DNA of 64,000 bases from Monodelphis domestica (GCF_027887165.1 NC_077227.1:547925189-547989188); one strand, 5' to 3'; numbered from the stretch's first letter, positions 1 through 11,594 are shown. Numbers and translations: made by a program. The notes: a model not told the origin generated them from the sequence alone.

Positions 1-1210
1 CAGTATTTTTTTGCATTTAGGTTTTTTTCTCCTTATATGAAGAAGTAGTTGGGATATGCTAATAGAATGCCATCTCTAGCTTGCTGACTTTGACATTCAA
101 TTTGGACAATAATTCTTGTTCAAAGATATTTGCCAAACCTCACATTACTCATGCCATTAAACATATCTTTTTAGACTTATACTAAGGTCATCATGGTTTC
201 CTTAGTTAGATTCTTGTGATCTAAGTCCTGAAGAACCCCTTATTAATTCTTCAGTTTAATAGAACATATATTTACTATTAAAATCATTTATAGATTGAGT
301 CTTATACTAGTAACTTCTTATCTATAATTCAAAATTCTCTCAAGCAGTACTTGTCCATCAGATCCTCCAATGTACCTTCTAGCTATTGCTATATTTTCTA
401 TTATTTATACCTCATTCTACCCCCCACTGTCTACATCATCCAGATAACTCTTTAGCTTCTTCATTGTAGAATACATTAGTTCAATGTTAGCCTTGAGGGG
501 AAAGAGTTTTGCACAGAAAGTCCCACGTGGAATTGATTTTGTTCCAGCAATTCATGAACAGGATAGATCTCCAGCAGTGAAGAAACTAGAAGGGATAGAG
601 GCCTACAGACACAAGAGGGAATATCCAGTTTAAAACAATTTTACTGATCCCTTTTCTTCTTTTTTTTAAATTTTTTTTTATTTTTACAGACGTCTGCAAA
701 GTAACAGAATGTTGTCATTTAACATTCCATGCAATACCAGTATGTTTCCAAGTAAATCAGAAGTACTAAGCCAGTAAAGGTAATACAACAAATTAAGGGA
801 AAATTTTAAAGCCTTTCTGATATTAGGATGCTCCTGAATTTAAGGGGGAAAAGGCAATTACTTTAATGTTTGTATACTTTTGTTGCTTCCAGGAGGCTGG
901 TGATCTGGGAGAAAGTGCAATTATCTTTAGAAATGTCTTACAGAATCACAAAATCTTTGTGTATTTTATATAAACTCTGGAGGTCCTCATTCCTGCTCCC
1001 ATTGCCACTAACAAGTCTGGTTCACAGAGCATAGATATTTATCTGTTCCTCAGGGTTCTAGGCCTGAGGGGTTGGGATGTCTCTAATGTTAGAGGCAGGC
1101 CCTATACTGTTTCTCCAATATCAATCACCAGTTTCAGTTGGTATCTTTTCTCCATCATTATTCAATTATTAGCACCCCTATAATAGTCTGACCTATTAGC
1201 ATTTTGCATA
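1..1210. other. Intergenic DNA, no gene seen
   Basis: AT-rich unique or very old sequence. I see no exon with splice sites, no intact repeat and no RNA gene. Short T-rich runs occur near 660-690. Confidence 0.5.
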
Positions 1211-1459
1211 GGGCAGCTAGGTGGCATAATTGATAGAGTGTCAGACCTCCAGTCAGAAAGACTGATCATCTTGAGTTCAAATTTTGGACCTGTATTAGTT
1301 GTGTGACCCTGGGTAAATCATTTAACCCTATTTGTCACAGTTTTCTCATCTGTAAAATGAGCTGGAGAAGGAAATGGCAAACTATTCTAGTATCTTTGCC
1401 AAGAAAACCCCAAATGGAGTCACAAAGAGTCAGGCATGATTCAACAACAACAACAACAA
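1211..1459 (+). repeat. SINE, type S2 (CORE-SINE/Mar1-like)
   Basis: Starts with the marsupial SINE head 'gggcagctaggtggc', then a B-box-like 'gagttcaaat', the 'gtgtgaccctgggtaaatca' core, 'tcatctgtaaaatgagctgg', and ends in a (CAA)n tail. Full length, sense orientation. Confidence 0.85.
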
Positions 1460-1636
1460 ACTTTTAACATAAGGATATTTACTAAAAGGAGATAGCAAAA
1501 ATAAACTTATTCAAATGGAAAAAATTAAAAAATAAAAGAAGATAGCAAGGGCAAACACATCCCTTCAGAACTTGGGCCATATTCTCTTGGCTACATGTCA
1601 GACCATAAGGCAAGTAGGTTAAAACAAAAATTTTTT

Positions 1637-1843
1637 TAATAAAACCCTTACCTTCTGTCTTAAAATTGATACTAAGTATTGGTTCCAAGGCAGAAAAGCA
1701 GTTAAAGGTCAGGCAATTGGAGTTAAGTGATTTACTCAGGGTCCCAAAGCTAGGAAGTATCTGAGGTCAAATTTGAAACCGAGACCTCTTGAGTTTCCAG
1801 ACCTGGCTCTCTATCCACTGAGCCACCCAGCTGCCTTTAGGCT
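1637..1843 (-). repeat. SINE, type S1
   Basis: Antisense copy. It begins with the reverse of the tail ('aaacccttaccttctgtctt') and ends with the reverse of the head ('actgagccacccagctgcc'). Near full length but diverged. Confidence 0.85.
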
Positions 1844-2243
1844 CAAAATGAATGAGGTTGCCATGAAGCAGCAAGTTTCCTCTCAAGTATGCCATAGCCA
1901 GTGGACAGTGTCACTCCCATGCTTGTAGGACACGGTGGCTCAAAGTCTGTCAATCAGCAGCTGATGGGTCTCCCTGAGGCTGCCCTTTCATCCAAGCTCT
2001 GTTTCATGAAAATTCTTGTAGCTCTTCCAACTTTTTAAGATCTCATAAGGCCCTATACCAAAGAACACCCAAGCAGGATGAGCCCCCCCCATACCCCCTT
2101 ACAGGTTTGCCCAGGAAGCCTCATATTCTCCAGTGGTCCCATTTCTGGGGCAATGCCTTTCCTCGTGAAGGGCAAGTTTCTCCATTGGGGTCATTTGTAT
2201 GCACTCTCAGTTCTAGCTGGAAAGAACTGGGGATATTTAGCTC

Positions 2244-2900
2244 GAAGAACAGAAGATAAAGGGATATGATGACTATATCTAGCTTCCAATATATGATACA
2301 TCATCATGTAGAAAAGGGATTAGATTTGTTTTATTTGGCCCTAGAGAGCAGGACCAAGAGTGAGGGGTGGAAGTCACAAAGAAGCCAAGAAAAAGACCTT
2401 TTCTTTACCATATAGGAAGCACATAGAAACAGTCAAAGAATGTGTATGCTCTGCAATGGAAATCCATGTTCCTCTAGTCGACTTCACAAATTGCCAGATG
2501 AAGGCTCATAAGATGTCCACCTCCCTCTACTACATTAGAGTTAAAAGGGATCTTAGCAGCCATCTAGTTTAACCCACAGATCTACCACAATCCCCATATA
2601 ACCTCCCACTGTAATGTATCTGACAAGTAGGCACTTAGCCTTTGCTTGAACACTTCCTGTAAGGGAGAAGTCATTGCCTCCTGAGGCAGTCCATTTCACT
2701 TATGGAAAGTTCTGATTGTAAAAGATTTTTCCTGACATTAAGCTTAAATTTGCTTCTTTTTTTATTATTTTTTTCATTTCTACCCGTTGCTCTTGGTTCT
2801 GCTCTCTAGGGCCAAATAGAACAAATCTAATCCCTCTTCTACATGATAGTGTATCAAATACTGAAAAACAGTTATCATATCCCTTTATCTTCTATTCTTC
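2244..2900. repeat. Inverted pair of an ancient L3/CR1-like repeat
   Basis: The segment at about 2244-2390 is the reverse complement of about 2755-2900, with only scattered mismatches. Both contain 'gattagatttgtt' or its complement next to a 'gggccaaatagaac'-like block. The + copy extends left to about 2580 with text resembling ancient amniote CR1/L3 LINE 3' ends. A related + copy lies at 39.9-40.3 kb. The family name is uncertain. Confidence 0.6.
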
Positions 2901-3022
2901 ATGCTAAATATCCTGAGTTCTTTCAATTAATATGGATTCAAGCCACTCCTCTGAACATTCTTCAGTTTAACCATGGACTTCCTAAACTTTGGTTCCAAGA
3001 ATATAACACAGTCTTCAGTTCT

Positions 3023-3503
3023 GGAGAAGGGGATTTTATTTTATTTTTATTTTTATTTTTGCTTCTATAAATATTTTATTTTTTTTTATCATCAAATGGA
3101 AATTGTAGATTACTGATGTATTTTTCTTTTTCTTTTTTTTCTTTTTTAATTTTTATTTGGTCATTTCCAAACACTATTCATTGGAAACAAAGATCATTTT
3201 CTTTTCTTCCTTCCCCCCCCCCCCCCACCTCTCCCATAGCCCACACGCAATTCCATTGGGTATCACATGTGTTCTTGACTCGAACCCATTTCCGTGTTGT
3301 TGGTATTTGCATTGGAGTGTTCATTTAGAGTCTCTCCTCAGTTATATCCCCTCCACCCCTGTATTCAAGCAGTTGCTTTTCATCGGTATTTTTACTCCCA
3401 CAGTTTATCCTCTGCTTGTGGATAGTGTTTTTTAGATCCCTGCAGATTGTTCAGGGATTGATTGACCCTAATGCAGAAGTCCATTATGGAGAAGGGGATT
3501 TTA
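3023..3503 (-). mobile_element. 5'-truncated L1, 3' end, with 16-bp TSD
   Basis: The antisense L1 3' end has the block 'ttggtcatttccaaacact' and a C-rich tract at about 3216-3229. Perfect flanking repeats GGAGAAGGGGATTTTA lie at 3023-3038 and 3488-3503. Between the L1 tail (about 3130) and the left TSD are about 90 bp of non-L1 sequence with a second A-rich tail, which looks like 3' transduction. Confidence 0.8.
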
Positions 3504-3799
3504 AAGACAGAAAGAAATTCTAAGATCCAGTAATCTAGATCTGTTCTGGTTGAAAGAGGAAAAGGTAGAGAGTAGGATTAGATGACGTTAGTTATAAATT
3601 ATCTCTCTTTCCCCACCTTCTTTTTGTTTGTAATAGGGATGTAACAAAGAGAAGAAAAAGCATAACAGGGTATGATGGAAGGGAAAATACAAAGAACAAT
3701 TAAAACCATGAATGTGAATGTAATAGACATATCCATAAAACAGAGGAAGAGTGGATTAGAAAGTAGAATCCAACAGTCTGTATATATTTTTATGTCCAT

Positions 3800-3950
3800 A
3801 GTTATTAACATGTTGCCTTCTCCAATAGAATATGAATCCTTGAGGTCAGTGGATTTTTTTTGTCTTTCTTTGTATCTCCAGGACTTTGCACAGTGCTTAA
3901 TAAATAATACATGCATAATAAGTGCTTTTGGATTCATTGAGTGATTAATT
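3800..3950 (+). repeat. LINE L2 3' end
   Basis: The L2 tail 'gcacagtgcttaataaataa' with an upstream 'tgtatctccaggactt' block. Sense orientation, fragment. Confidence 0.6.
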
Positions 3951-4062
3951 AATATTTTTTACCATGGGAAGGAGTTTATGGGGGAATGGAATTGGTGGCC
4001 AATGATAGTGATGGAAAAAAGAAGAAAAAAAGGAAATCAATTAAATATTTTTTTCCCAATCC

Positions 4063-4180
4063 AATAAACGTTTATTAAGTGCCTACTATGTGCTAGGCAC
4101 TGTGCTAAGCACTGAGGATACAATTAATTAAAAGAAAAAACAGCTTCTACTCTCAAGGAGCTTACAATCCAATGAGAATA
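4063..4180 (-). repeat. LINE L2 3' end
   Basis: The reverse-complement L2 tail 'ttattaagtgcctactatg' is followed by 'ctctcaaggagcttacaatc'. Confidence 0.7.
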
Positions 4181-5200
4181 GAGGAAATGAACATGTTTCC
4201 TTCTCCACTTTGTATTTTGTAAGAGGGAAAAGACAGATAAGAGAGTTTGCAGAAGACAAATGCTTGACTTTGCAAACCTAGGTTGGCTCATGCATGGAAC
4301 ATAAAAGGAAAAAGTTCTAAAGAGTGTCAGGAACCTATTTAAGGAGACAAACAGAGTTCTTTGGGGGGAAGTTGTTCCTGTCTCTTGAGGAGCTGAGAGA
4401 GAGCACTTCCTGCCAGGGGAATAATGGATTTTCAATTGAAGCTATTGACCCTGAACCTAAGATTTCTCCTATCAACTATCTGGTCTTCAATGTAGAGATT
4501 TATCCACCCGAGTTTCATTTGTTCCCACCGACCTTGTTCCTGTGTTTCAGTTGTCTACTTTATATCATATTTATTAAGAAGAACCAACCTGAGCCAAGAA
4601 GATCTATCTGTCAGCAAGTGAAGTTGCAGCCATTTGGCTGGACCCTTTAGGGTGACTTTGTCATTCACCTTCACCCTATCAAACCAACCTGAACTATAAC
4701 TCTTCTACCAACAATATTGGGGGGGGGCAATAGTCAGGAAGTTATCTAGGGGTTTGGGGGTTTAAAGGCACTTAGAGTAGAAGTAAGCATCAGCAAGTCA
4801 AGAAGGAAGATCCATGAGGATCTCTTAGCTTGATGGGCGGAGAAATAGAGAAATCATGTTTAGGGAAACCTCCTTTGGCCCTCCTTCCTTTCCCTGTGGT
4901 AAAATATCCAAATAAACCTTTTGTATAAAGAAAATAGCAGTCAGATTTCGGTGTATCAGTGAATCAGGTCTGAGGCCCATCAGACCAGGCCTACAGCCTG
5001 ATACAGACAGAGTAGTTACTTGATCAAGTTACAATCAATCCAGATCAAGTAATCTACTTATTTCAACCTTCAAGTGAACTCCATCAAAATAAAGTATGTT
5101 CCCTAAGGGCAGAGACTTTTTCCCTTTCTTTCTGAGTTTCCTTACAAGAGATGTTTTGCTGAAGGAGAGGAATATCCTGTATTCAGAACCTAATGTTATG
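4181..5200. other. Intergenic, no gene; possible old LTR remnant
   Basis: No exon or intact repeat recognised. An AATAAA at about 4911, followed by roughly 90 bp ending in CA-rich sequence, is LTR-like. I found no matching start or target-site duplication, so no LTR is called. Confidence 0.35.
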
Positions 5201-6659
5201 TAGAAAACAAAGTTTTTTTTTTTTAATTTTAAACATTATTCTATTTGGTCATTTCCAAACATTATTCACTGGAAACAAAGATCATTTTCTTTTCCTCCCC
5301 TCCCCCCCTCCCACCACCTTTCCCTCTCTCATAGCCGACCCACGATTCCACTGGTTATCACATGTGTTCTTGACTCGAACCCATTTCCATGTTGTTGGTA
5401 TTTGCATTATAGTATTCATTTAGAGTCTCTCCTCAGTCATATCCCCTCCAACCCTGTAGCCAAGCAGTTGCTTTTCATCAGTATTTTTACTCCCACAGTT
5501 TATCCTCTGCTTGTGGATAGTATTTTTTAGATCCCTGCAGATTGTTCAGGGACATTGCATTGACACTAATGGAGAAGTCCATCACCTTCGATTGTACCAC
5601 AATGTATCAGTCTCTGTGTACAATGTTTTCCTGGTTATGCTCCTTTTGCTCTGCATCACTTCCTGGAGGTTGTTCCAGTCTCCATGGAATTCCTCTACTT
5701 TATTATTCCTTTTAGCACAATAGTATTCCATAACCAACATATACCACAATTTGTTCAGCCATTCCCCAATTGATGGGCATCCCCTCGTTTTCCAATTTTT
5801 GGCCACCACAAAGAGCGCAGCTATGAATATTCTTGTACAAGTCTTTTTCCTTATTATCTCTTTGGGGTACAAACCCAGCAGTGCTATAGCTGGATCAAAG
5901 GGCAAACAGTCTTTTATCGCCCTTTGGGCATAGTTCCAAATTGCCCTCCAGAATGGCTGGATCAATTCACAACTCCACCAGCAATGAATTAATGTCCCCA
6001 CTTTGCCACATCCCCTCCAGCATTCATTACTTTCCATAGCTGTCATGTTAGCCAATCTGTTAGGTGTGAGGTGATACCTCAGAGTTGTTTTGATTTGCAT
6101 CTCTCTGATTATAAGAGATGTAGAGCACTTTTTCATGTGCTTATTAATAGTTTTGATTTCTTTGGCTGAGAACTGCCTGTTCATGTCCCTTGCCCATTTG
6201 TCAATTGGAGAATGGCTTGATTTTTTGTACAATTGCTTTAGTTCTTTGTAAATTTGAGTAATTAAATCTTTGTCAGAGGTTTTTATGAAGATTGTTTCCC
6301 AATTTGTTGCTACCCTTCTGATTTTTGTTACATTGGTTTTGTTTGCACAAAAACTTTTTAATTTGATGTATTCAAGATTATTTATTTTGCATTTTGTAAC
6401 TCTTTCTAATTCTTGCTTGGTTTTGAAGTCTTTCCCTTCCCAAAGGTCTGACATGTATACTATTCTGTGTTCACCTAATTTTCTTATTGTTTCCTTCTTT
6501 ATGTTCAAGTCATTCACCCATTTTGAATTTATCTTGGTGTGGGGTGTGAGGTGTTGATCTAAACCTAATCTTTCCCGCACTGTCCTCCAATTTTCCCAGC
6601 AGTTTTTATGAAATAGTGGATTTTTGTCCCAAAAGCTGGGATCTTTAGAAAACAAAGTT
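5201..6659 (-). mobile_element. 5'-truncated L1 with perfect 14-bp TSD
   Basis: The longest and best-preserved L1 in the window. The duplicated target TAGAAAACAAAGTT lies at 5201-5214 and 6646-6659. On the + strand the element begins with the antisense poly-A (T run 5212-5224), then the 3' UTR with a C-rich tract, then antisense ORF2. The 5' end is lost within ORF2, as expected for incomplete reverse transcription. A clean TSD and a long open ORF2 segment suggest a fairly young insertion. Confidence 0.93.
5582..6655 (-). pseudogene. L1 ORF2 C-terminal fragment (357 codons, no stop)
   Basis: This is the C-terminal part of the L1 ORF2 endonuclease/reverse transcriptase polyprotein, downstream of the catalytic domains. 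It holds the late-ORF2 cysteine motif CX3CX7HX4C (CWRGC, then H, then CWWSC) and typical blocks such as CPSIGEWLNKLWYMLVMEYY. Reading stays open to the truncation point at 6655. It lacks endonuclease and RT active sites, so it is a dead 5'-truncated copy and not a host gene. Similar antisense pieces lie at 29.4-29.9 kb and 43.5-44.0 kb. Confidence 0.92.
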
Positions 6660-6929
6660 ATTGATAAAATAAGGTACAGCTTTTAAAAATGATTTTAAAT
6701 ATTAAAAAAAAAAGAAAACTAGTACTGAAATAGACCTTAGAAATGATTAGTTCCTCCTACCTTCCACTTACACTCCTTTTTAAAGACCTTACACCAACCT
6801 ACCCAGCTAACATTTAGCATAGTACTAGACACAATGAAATCACAGACCCTGATGATTTTCATAGAATCACAGCTGAAGGGTCCAAGACAATCAACATTTA
6901 TCAAGCTCAAAGAGATTTAAAGAAAGATC

Positions 6930-7070
6930 ATTAAGCCATCTTTTATAGATGAATAAGCTTTGTCTCAGGGAAGTGAAATGTTTTGACCAAGTTCACAGGA
7001 CTCATTAATGGCAGATAACCCAGATCCCCCATGATTCTGGCCAGTGTTCTTTCCACCATACTTTTTGTTG
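6930..7070 (-). repeat. MIR fragment
   Basis: Antisense MIR-like string: 'tttatagatgaataagcttt', then a 'gaccaagttcacaggact'-like core and a degenerate end. Confidence 0.5.
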
Positions 7071-7521
7071 TTTAGTACTTTTTCATCAACTAAATATTTT
7101 TTTAAATGCATGGAAGAGAGCAAAAGGAATTTCAGAAGAGGACAGAGATGAGAAATTTTATAACTGTGATATAAAGTTTAATATACATTAAAAATTATAT
7201 GTAATAAGTTTGTTTCCATGGGCAGTCCTCTTTTTCCATTCTTTGTATATTGAGACATTCATGATTGTGGATATTTAGGTTTATAGTAAAAAATGAAATT
7301 TAAGCAAGACAAAACAAAATTGAAAGTATAATATGTAACATGCTCTGAGGGACTTATCCCAACTTCAACTTATCCTGATGAGTTGGGCCCCCAGATCGCA
7401 TCAGCTTCTAGGACTTCTCAGGACTCTAGGGATACCCCTGAAGGGTTTGGTGTTGTCTTTTCTAGTGCAAAAATTCATGAGCCCCCACTAGGGTGTTTGT
7501 CATGATTATCAGATGAGAATC

Positions 7522-7729
7522 ATCTAGTTCAGTGGTTCTCAACCTTTCTAATGCCGTGACCCTGCAATACAGTTCCTCATGTTGCAGTGACCCCAAACCA
7601 AAAAATTATTTTGGTGGCTACTTCAAAACTGTAATTTTGCTACAGTTATGATTCGGAATGTAAATACCTGATATGCATTATGTATTCTCATTGTTACAAA
7701 TTGAGAGATTGAGAACCACTGATCTAGTT
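7522..7729. mobile_element. hAT MITE of SPIN/OposCharlie type with 8-bp TSD
   Basis: The 192-bp element (7530-7721) starts CAGTGGTTCTCAACCT and ends with a matching inverted terminal repeat GAGAACCACTG. It is flanked by perfect 8-bp duplications ATCTAGTT at 7522-7529 and 7722-7729, the hAT signature. The interior ('cagttcctcatgttgcagtg', 'aactgtaattttgctacagt') matches what I remember of the SPIN non-autonomous families. No transposase is encoded. Confidence 0.9.
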
Positions 7730-9000
7730 GGACAGATTTAAAATTGCTTTTTAGAAAAGGGTATTTACTTAGGTAGTATCATTGGTGCAAAACATTCCTT
7801 CAAAGTCTGTAACACATCCTCCCACCAGTACATACAAAATCCAGGGGACAACGAGTTCAAGTTTAGAATTGTACATTTGGCAAAATGATAACTTTCCAGC
7901 TCCTGGTAGCTAGAAATCTTTTTTTTCCCCTTTGTGGGGTGGTCAAAAAGTTCCTCTTGGTAATGGAATGAGTAATTTCTTTGTTGGATTCTATATAATG
8001 TTTTGAATCTGCTTCCAATTTGTCCTCGGTTTTCAAGGACATTGCCACTAGCTACGGCTGTCTCCCTGGATGCTGCTGGGATGCTGCTGTGAAGAGGAAG
8101 TCTAAAACCTAGTTTAAAAGCTCACAAAATTCTCCTCTAGCTGAGAGTGGGGGAGGTGAGAACCAAAGCCAAAACTAATATACACTACCTTCCTCCTCAC
8201 TCACAGTTCCTTTTCAGGAGATTTAGCTGGAATCCTCTTTCCTCATTCACTACTTGTGGGAACCAGAATTTTCACCATGTACTGAAATAACTTGAGGTCT
8301 TAACTAGTCTATTTTATAGAAAACCCTGCAAATATGACCCAAGTTCCTTCAACCAAACTGACTATTCTTCTCATCAATGTAATTCCAGCTAACGCAGAGA
8401 CATTTTGAACAATATTTGCCCCCCCTCAGGTCCACGTTCTTTAAAATAGCAGTAACAGTGGCTAAGTGAATATGCCAGCTATTCTTTCAGTACCAAAAGA
8501 TGTATATAATTTATTTGGTTGGGGTGATGTAAATTCATCAAGGGCAGCTGAAAGATTTCTTTACTTATTTTGAGTAATTGATAACTCCCTATTTGCCATT
8601 TTGCCTTTTCCTCTCTGATCAAAAGGTTATCCTACTTTGTGGATAAAATAATGAGCAGCAATGCCTTCTCTGTTGTTGATTATCCTCATTCTAACTCAAA
8701 CAACAGTCCTGTTATTTCTTTGATCCTCCTCTTTTCCCTAGTACCGCTAAGTCACCCAACTCTCAAACTAGACACTTCCTTTTCTTCTGTTCTTCTTATC
8801 CACTTCTGCTTCTTAGAATTTCTATACTCCTGAGCTCCTCCTGACTCCATTCTAATACTTCTCCCTTCAAATTACTTCTATTTGATTTGTATATGATTGC
8901 ATGTAAGTATATATTGTGAACCTACTTGTTAATTAACATTTAGCATGTTATTTTAAAAGAAATTATTTAATAAATTATTTTTACAATAATGTTAAATAAT
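7730..9000. other. Intergenic, no gene seen
   Basis: Unique or very old DNA. A pyrimidine-rich stretch at 8640-8890 is probably an old L2 body, but I cannot fix its ends. Confidence 0.4.
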
Positions 9001-9004
9001 TATC

Positions 9005-9255
9005 ATTTTCTAGTGCTTACTGTGTGCCAGTCACCACATTAAGCACTTTACAAATATTTCCTTAATTGATCCTCACAACCACCCTGGATGTAAGTGCTAT
9101 TATTATCCCCATTTTACAGATGAAGAAACTAAGGGAAACATAGGCCAAGTGACTTGACCAAAATTATACAGCTAGTAAGTGTCTGGGCCCTGATTTAAAC
9201 TCAGCACCTCCTAACTCAAGGAATTCGATCCACTGTGCCATGTAGCTGCCTGATA
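9005..9255 (-). repeat. MIR / CORE-SINE fossil
   Basis: Antisense MIR: 'gtgtgccagtcaccacatta', 'tattattatccccattttac', 'cagatgaagaaactaaggga', then 'tacagctagtaagtgtctg' and a tRNA-like head complement ending 'atgtagctgcctga'. Confidence 0.8.
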
Positions 9256-9275
9256 CGTAAAAACATACATATAGG

Positions 9276-9969
9276 TGTCAACTTGGAAAAAACACAGAGC
9301 TATTTAATAGTCAGAAAAACCACCCTTTAATTAAGGAAAGGGGTTCAGTGCTTTCCTCAAGGCCTCTACTCAGAGCTGCACTCTACAAAGCCATGCAGAG
9401 TCCCAAGACTAGTTGCTCTGGTCACTGATCCCTCGGAGAGCCAACGGCTCTAGATTGACAACTCCAAGGAATAAAATAATTTGGGGGACCTATATATCAT
9501 TTGGGGAATCCAGGGGCAGGGAAAGGTTATTGACATTACCATAGCTACAAGGAAATGGGAGTGTTCAAACTTTACTGACAAGATACAATCAAGCTTGGGA
9601 AAGGAATCATAGCTAGAGGTTAGGATGCCAGGGAAGGGACTATTTACTATGGATACTAAAAGGATGATCCCTGTCCAGGTGTGGGTCTTCTTGGGAAAAG
9701 ATCTCTGATACAATGGGGAGACTACCTAAGATGAAAAGAGTACTTAGCGTCTGCTTAGCCCCACCTAACTGGGATTGTCTTTCATCTTAGAGTCCATAAT
9801 TCAGTCTGAAACTGCTACCCAGAGATTCCCTTCAGGGTAGATTCTCATCTAGGAACAGGGAACAAGGACAAGCTTTGGGTTCTCCAATTTACAAGCTAGT
9901 CCTAAAACTTGGGGTTCATCAGATCTTACTAGGCTACAAGTTTGGGGGTTTCTAGATTCCATGTTGACA
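9276..9969 (-). mobile_element. Solo LTR, family 1, minus orientation
   Basis: A 694-bp unit with terminal inverted repeats TGTCAAC/GTTGACA and probable 4-bp target repeats TAGG (9272-9275) and TAGA (9970-9973), one mismatch. On the minus strand it begins like the LTR at 11915 (TGTCAAC, then GGAATCT/GAAATCT, then a CCCC block) and ends with the same ATTAAA-then-'ctgactactttagtggttct'-like U5 module. ATTAAA near the U5 end is the likely poly(A) signal. No coding remains. Confidence 0.78.
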
Positions 9970-9974
9970 TAGAC

Positions 9975-10075
9975 AAGGACTATTTCATTTTGGTCCTGGT
10001 GTCCTCAATGCCTACCATAATTCCTGGCACATAGCCAGCTCTTAATAAATGCTTGTTGATTTATTGCTTCTTTGT
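9975..10075 (+). repeat. LINE L2 3' end
   Basis: L2 tail 'ctggcacatagccagctctt', then 'aataaatgcttgttgattta'. Confidence 0.7.
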
Positions 10076-10161
10076 TACCTGTCCTTGCAGGTACATACAT
10101 TTGAGCATACCTTTATAAAATATAAGTTGATCAGTGAATTCTTGATTCATCTCTGACTTTC

Positions 10162-10691
10162 AGAATCCTAGCCTCCCTAATAATGCTACTACTGAGTTGG
10201 TATCCCATAGAGATAATAAAAAAGGGGACATCATAAAAATATTTATAGCAGCTCTTGTTGTGGTGCCAAAGAACTGGAAATTGAGGGGATGTCCATCAAT
10301 TGGGGAATGGCTGAACAAACTGTGATTACTCTTTGGTGATGGAATACTATTGTCCTATATGAAATGATAAGCAAGATGATTTCAGAAAAAGCTAGAGTTG
10401 TTGGAACTGATGCAGAGTGAAATCAGCAGAACCGAGAGAACACTATACACAATAACATCAATAATGGACAATAATCAACTGTGAAAACTTGGCTATTCTC
10501 AGGATTGCAATGAATTGGTACAATCCTGAAAGACAAGATGGAGAACATTACCTCAGAGAAAGAACTGTTGGAATCCTCTTTCACATTAGTGTTTTGATGG
10601 CTTTATTTTGGGGGCTCCTACAACAATGACTAATATGTAAGTGTGTTTTGCATGACAATAAAAAATTAAAAAAAAGAATCCTAGCCCCCCT
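10162..10691 (+). mobile_element. 5'-truncated L1 with 17-bp TSD
   Basis: Sense L1 3' end (about 500 bp) with the late ORF2 nucleotide blocks 'attggggaatggctgaacaa' and 'cagagtgaaatcagcagaac', a 3' UTR ending 'catgacaataaaaaattaaa' and poly-A. Flanks AGAATCCTAGCCTCCCT (10162-10178) and the same with one substitution (10675-10691). The reading frame is broken. Confidence 0.85.
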
Positions 10692-10779
10692 TCAAGGCTT
10701 AGCTAACTGTGAAGTGGATTGCCTAGTGATTTACCAATCACCTCAGATTTTAAAAAAAATAAAACACAAGATAGTTGTT

Positions 10780-11110
10780 CCAGGAAGGAGAGCATGCTAA
10801 TAGCTGGAGGTCTAAGGAGGTGGTCTGGGAAAGAAGAAAAGAATTTTGAAAGTCAAATATAGGTAAAAAGTACATTTTAGGGGAAAGGAGGGATGGTTTA
10901 TGCAAATACATAGAAACCCGAGATTGGTTTGGTGGAATGGTGAGTAGTATAGTTTTGCTAGAAGGCAGAGCCCATTAAAGGGAGTGATGAGAAATATTCC
11001 AGGAAAGGTAGGTTGTAGCTAAATTTTGGAGGACTTCAAATGTCAGGCTAAGCTATTTGTATTTTATCCTAGAGGCAATAGAATAAAATACAAATTTCCT
11101 CTTTATCAGA
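10780..11110 (-). repeat. LINE L2 fragment
   Basis: Antisense L2 3' region: 'cattaaagggagtgatgaga', 'atattccaggaaaggtaggt', then 'tttggaggacttcaaatgtc'. Diverged. Confidence 0.55.
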
Positions 11111-11594
11111 ATTGTTTCCCTTTGTGGAGAAAACAATTATAGAAGCTTAATATATTTTTGTGGAATGAATACTAAACAAATGAATCTTGCCACAAGGTTG
11201 AGCCTGTATCTAGAGGTCTTGGTCTCTGTAAGATGAAGAGTTTGGATTGAATTATGGTGTCTAGTGTGTAGAAAACCCTCAATAAATGCACTTTAGACAT
11301 TTATAGCATTGATCAGCTCATCTTGCTGAGGTTATTGGGAAGGGAGCCTTGGGGACTCTGCATCCTTCCCCAGAGGATGTGTACTTTTTCACCCCTTTGA
11401 GAGTACTAGGACATTTTTTGGGCTGGTTATTTGCTGACCTATACATATATTGTTGAGCACTATATTGTTGAGTCTCATCAACTCAAGGATAATTTGACCT
11501 CAGGTCATTTTGGATGCACTCCAGGCTTTCAAGTCATCCACAACCCTCTCTGAAAGACTCAATCTGTCCCAGACTTAACCTTCCAGTAACCTAA

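Noticed and set aside
1211-1459. tRNA-like head of SINEs considered as tRNA genes
   Set aside because: The heads are degenerate, embedded in full SINE structures with tails, and lack a complete cloverleaf that I can draw.
3599-3944. 112- and 90-codon overlapping open frames on opposite strands
   Set aside because: Include an L2 3' tail and have no recognisable protein features.
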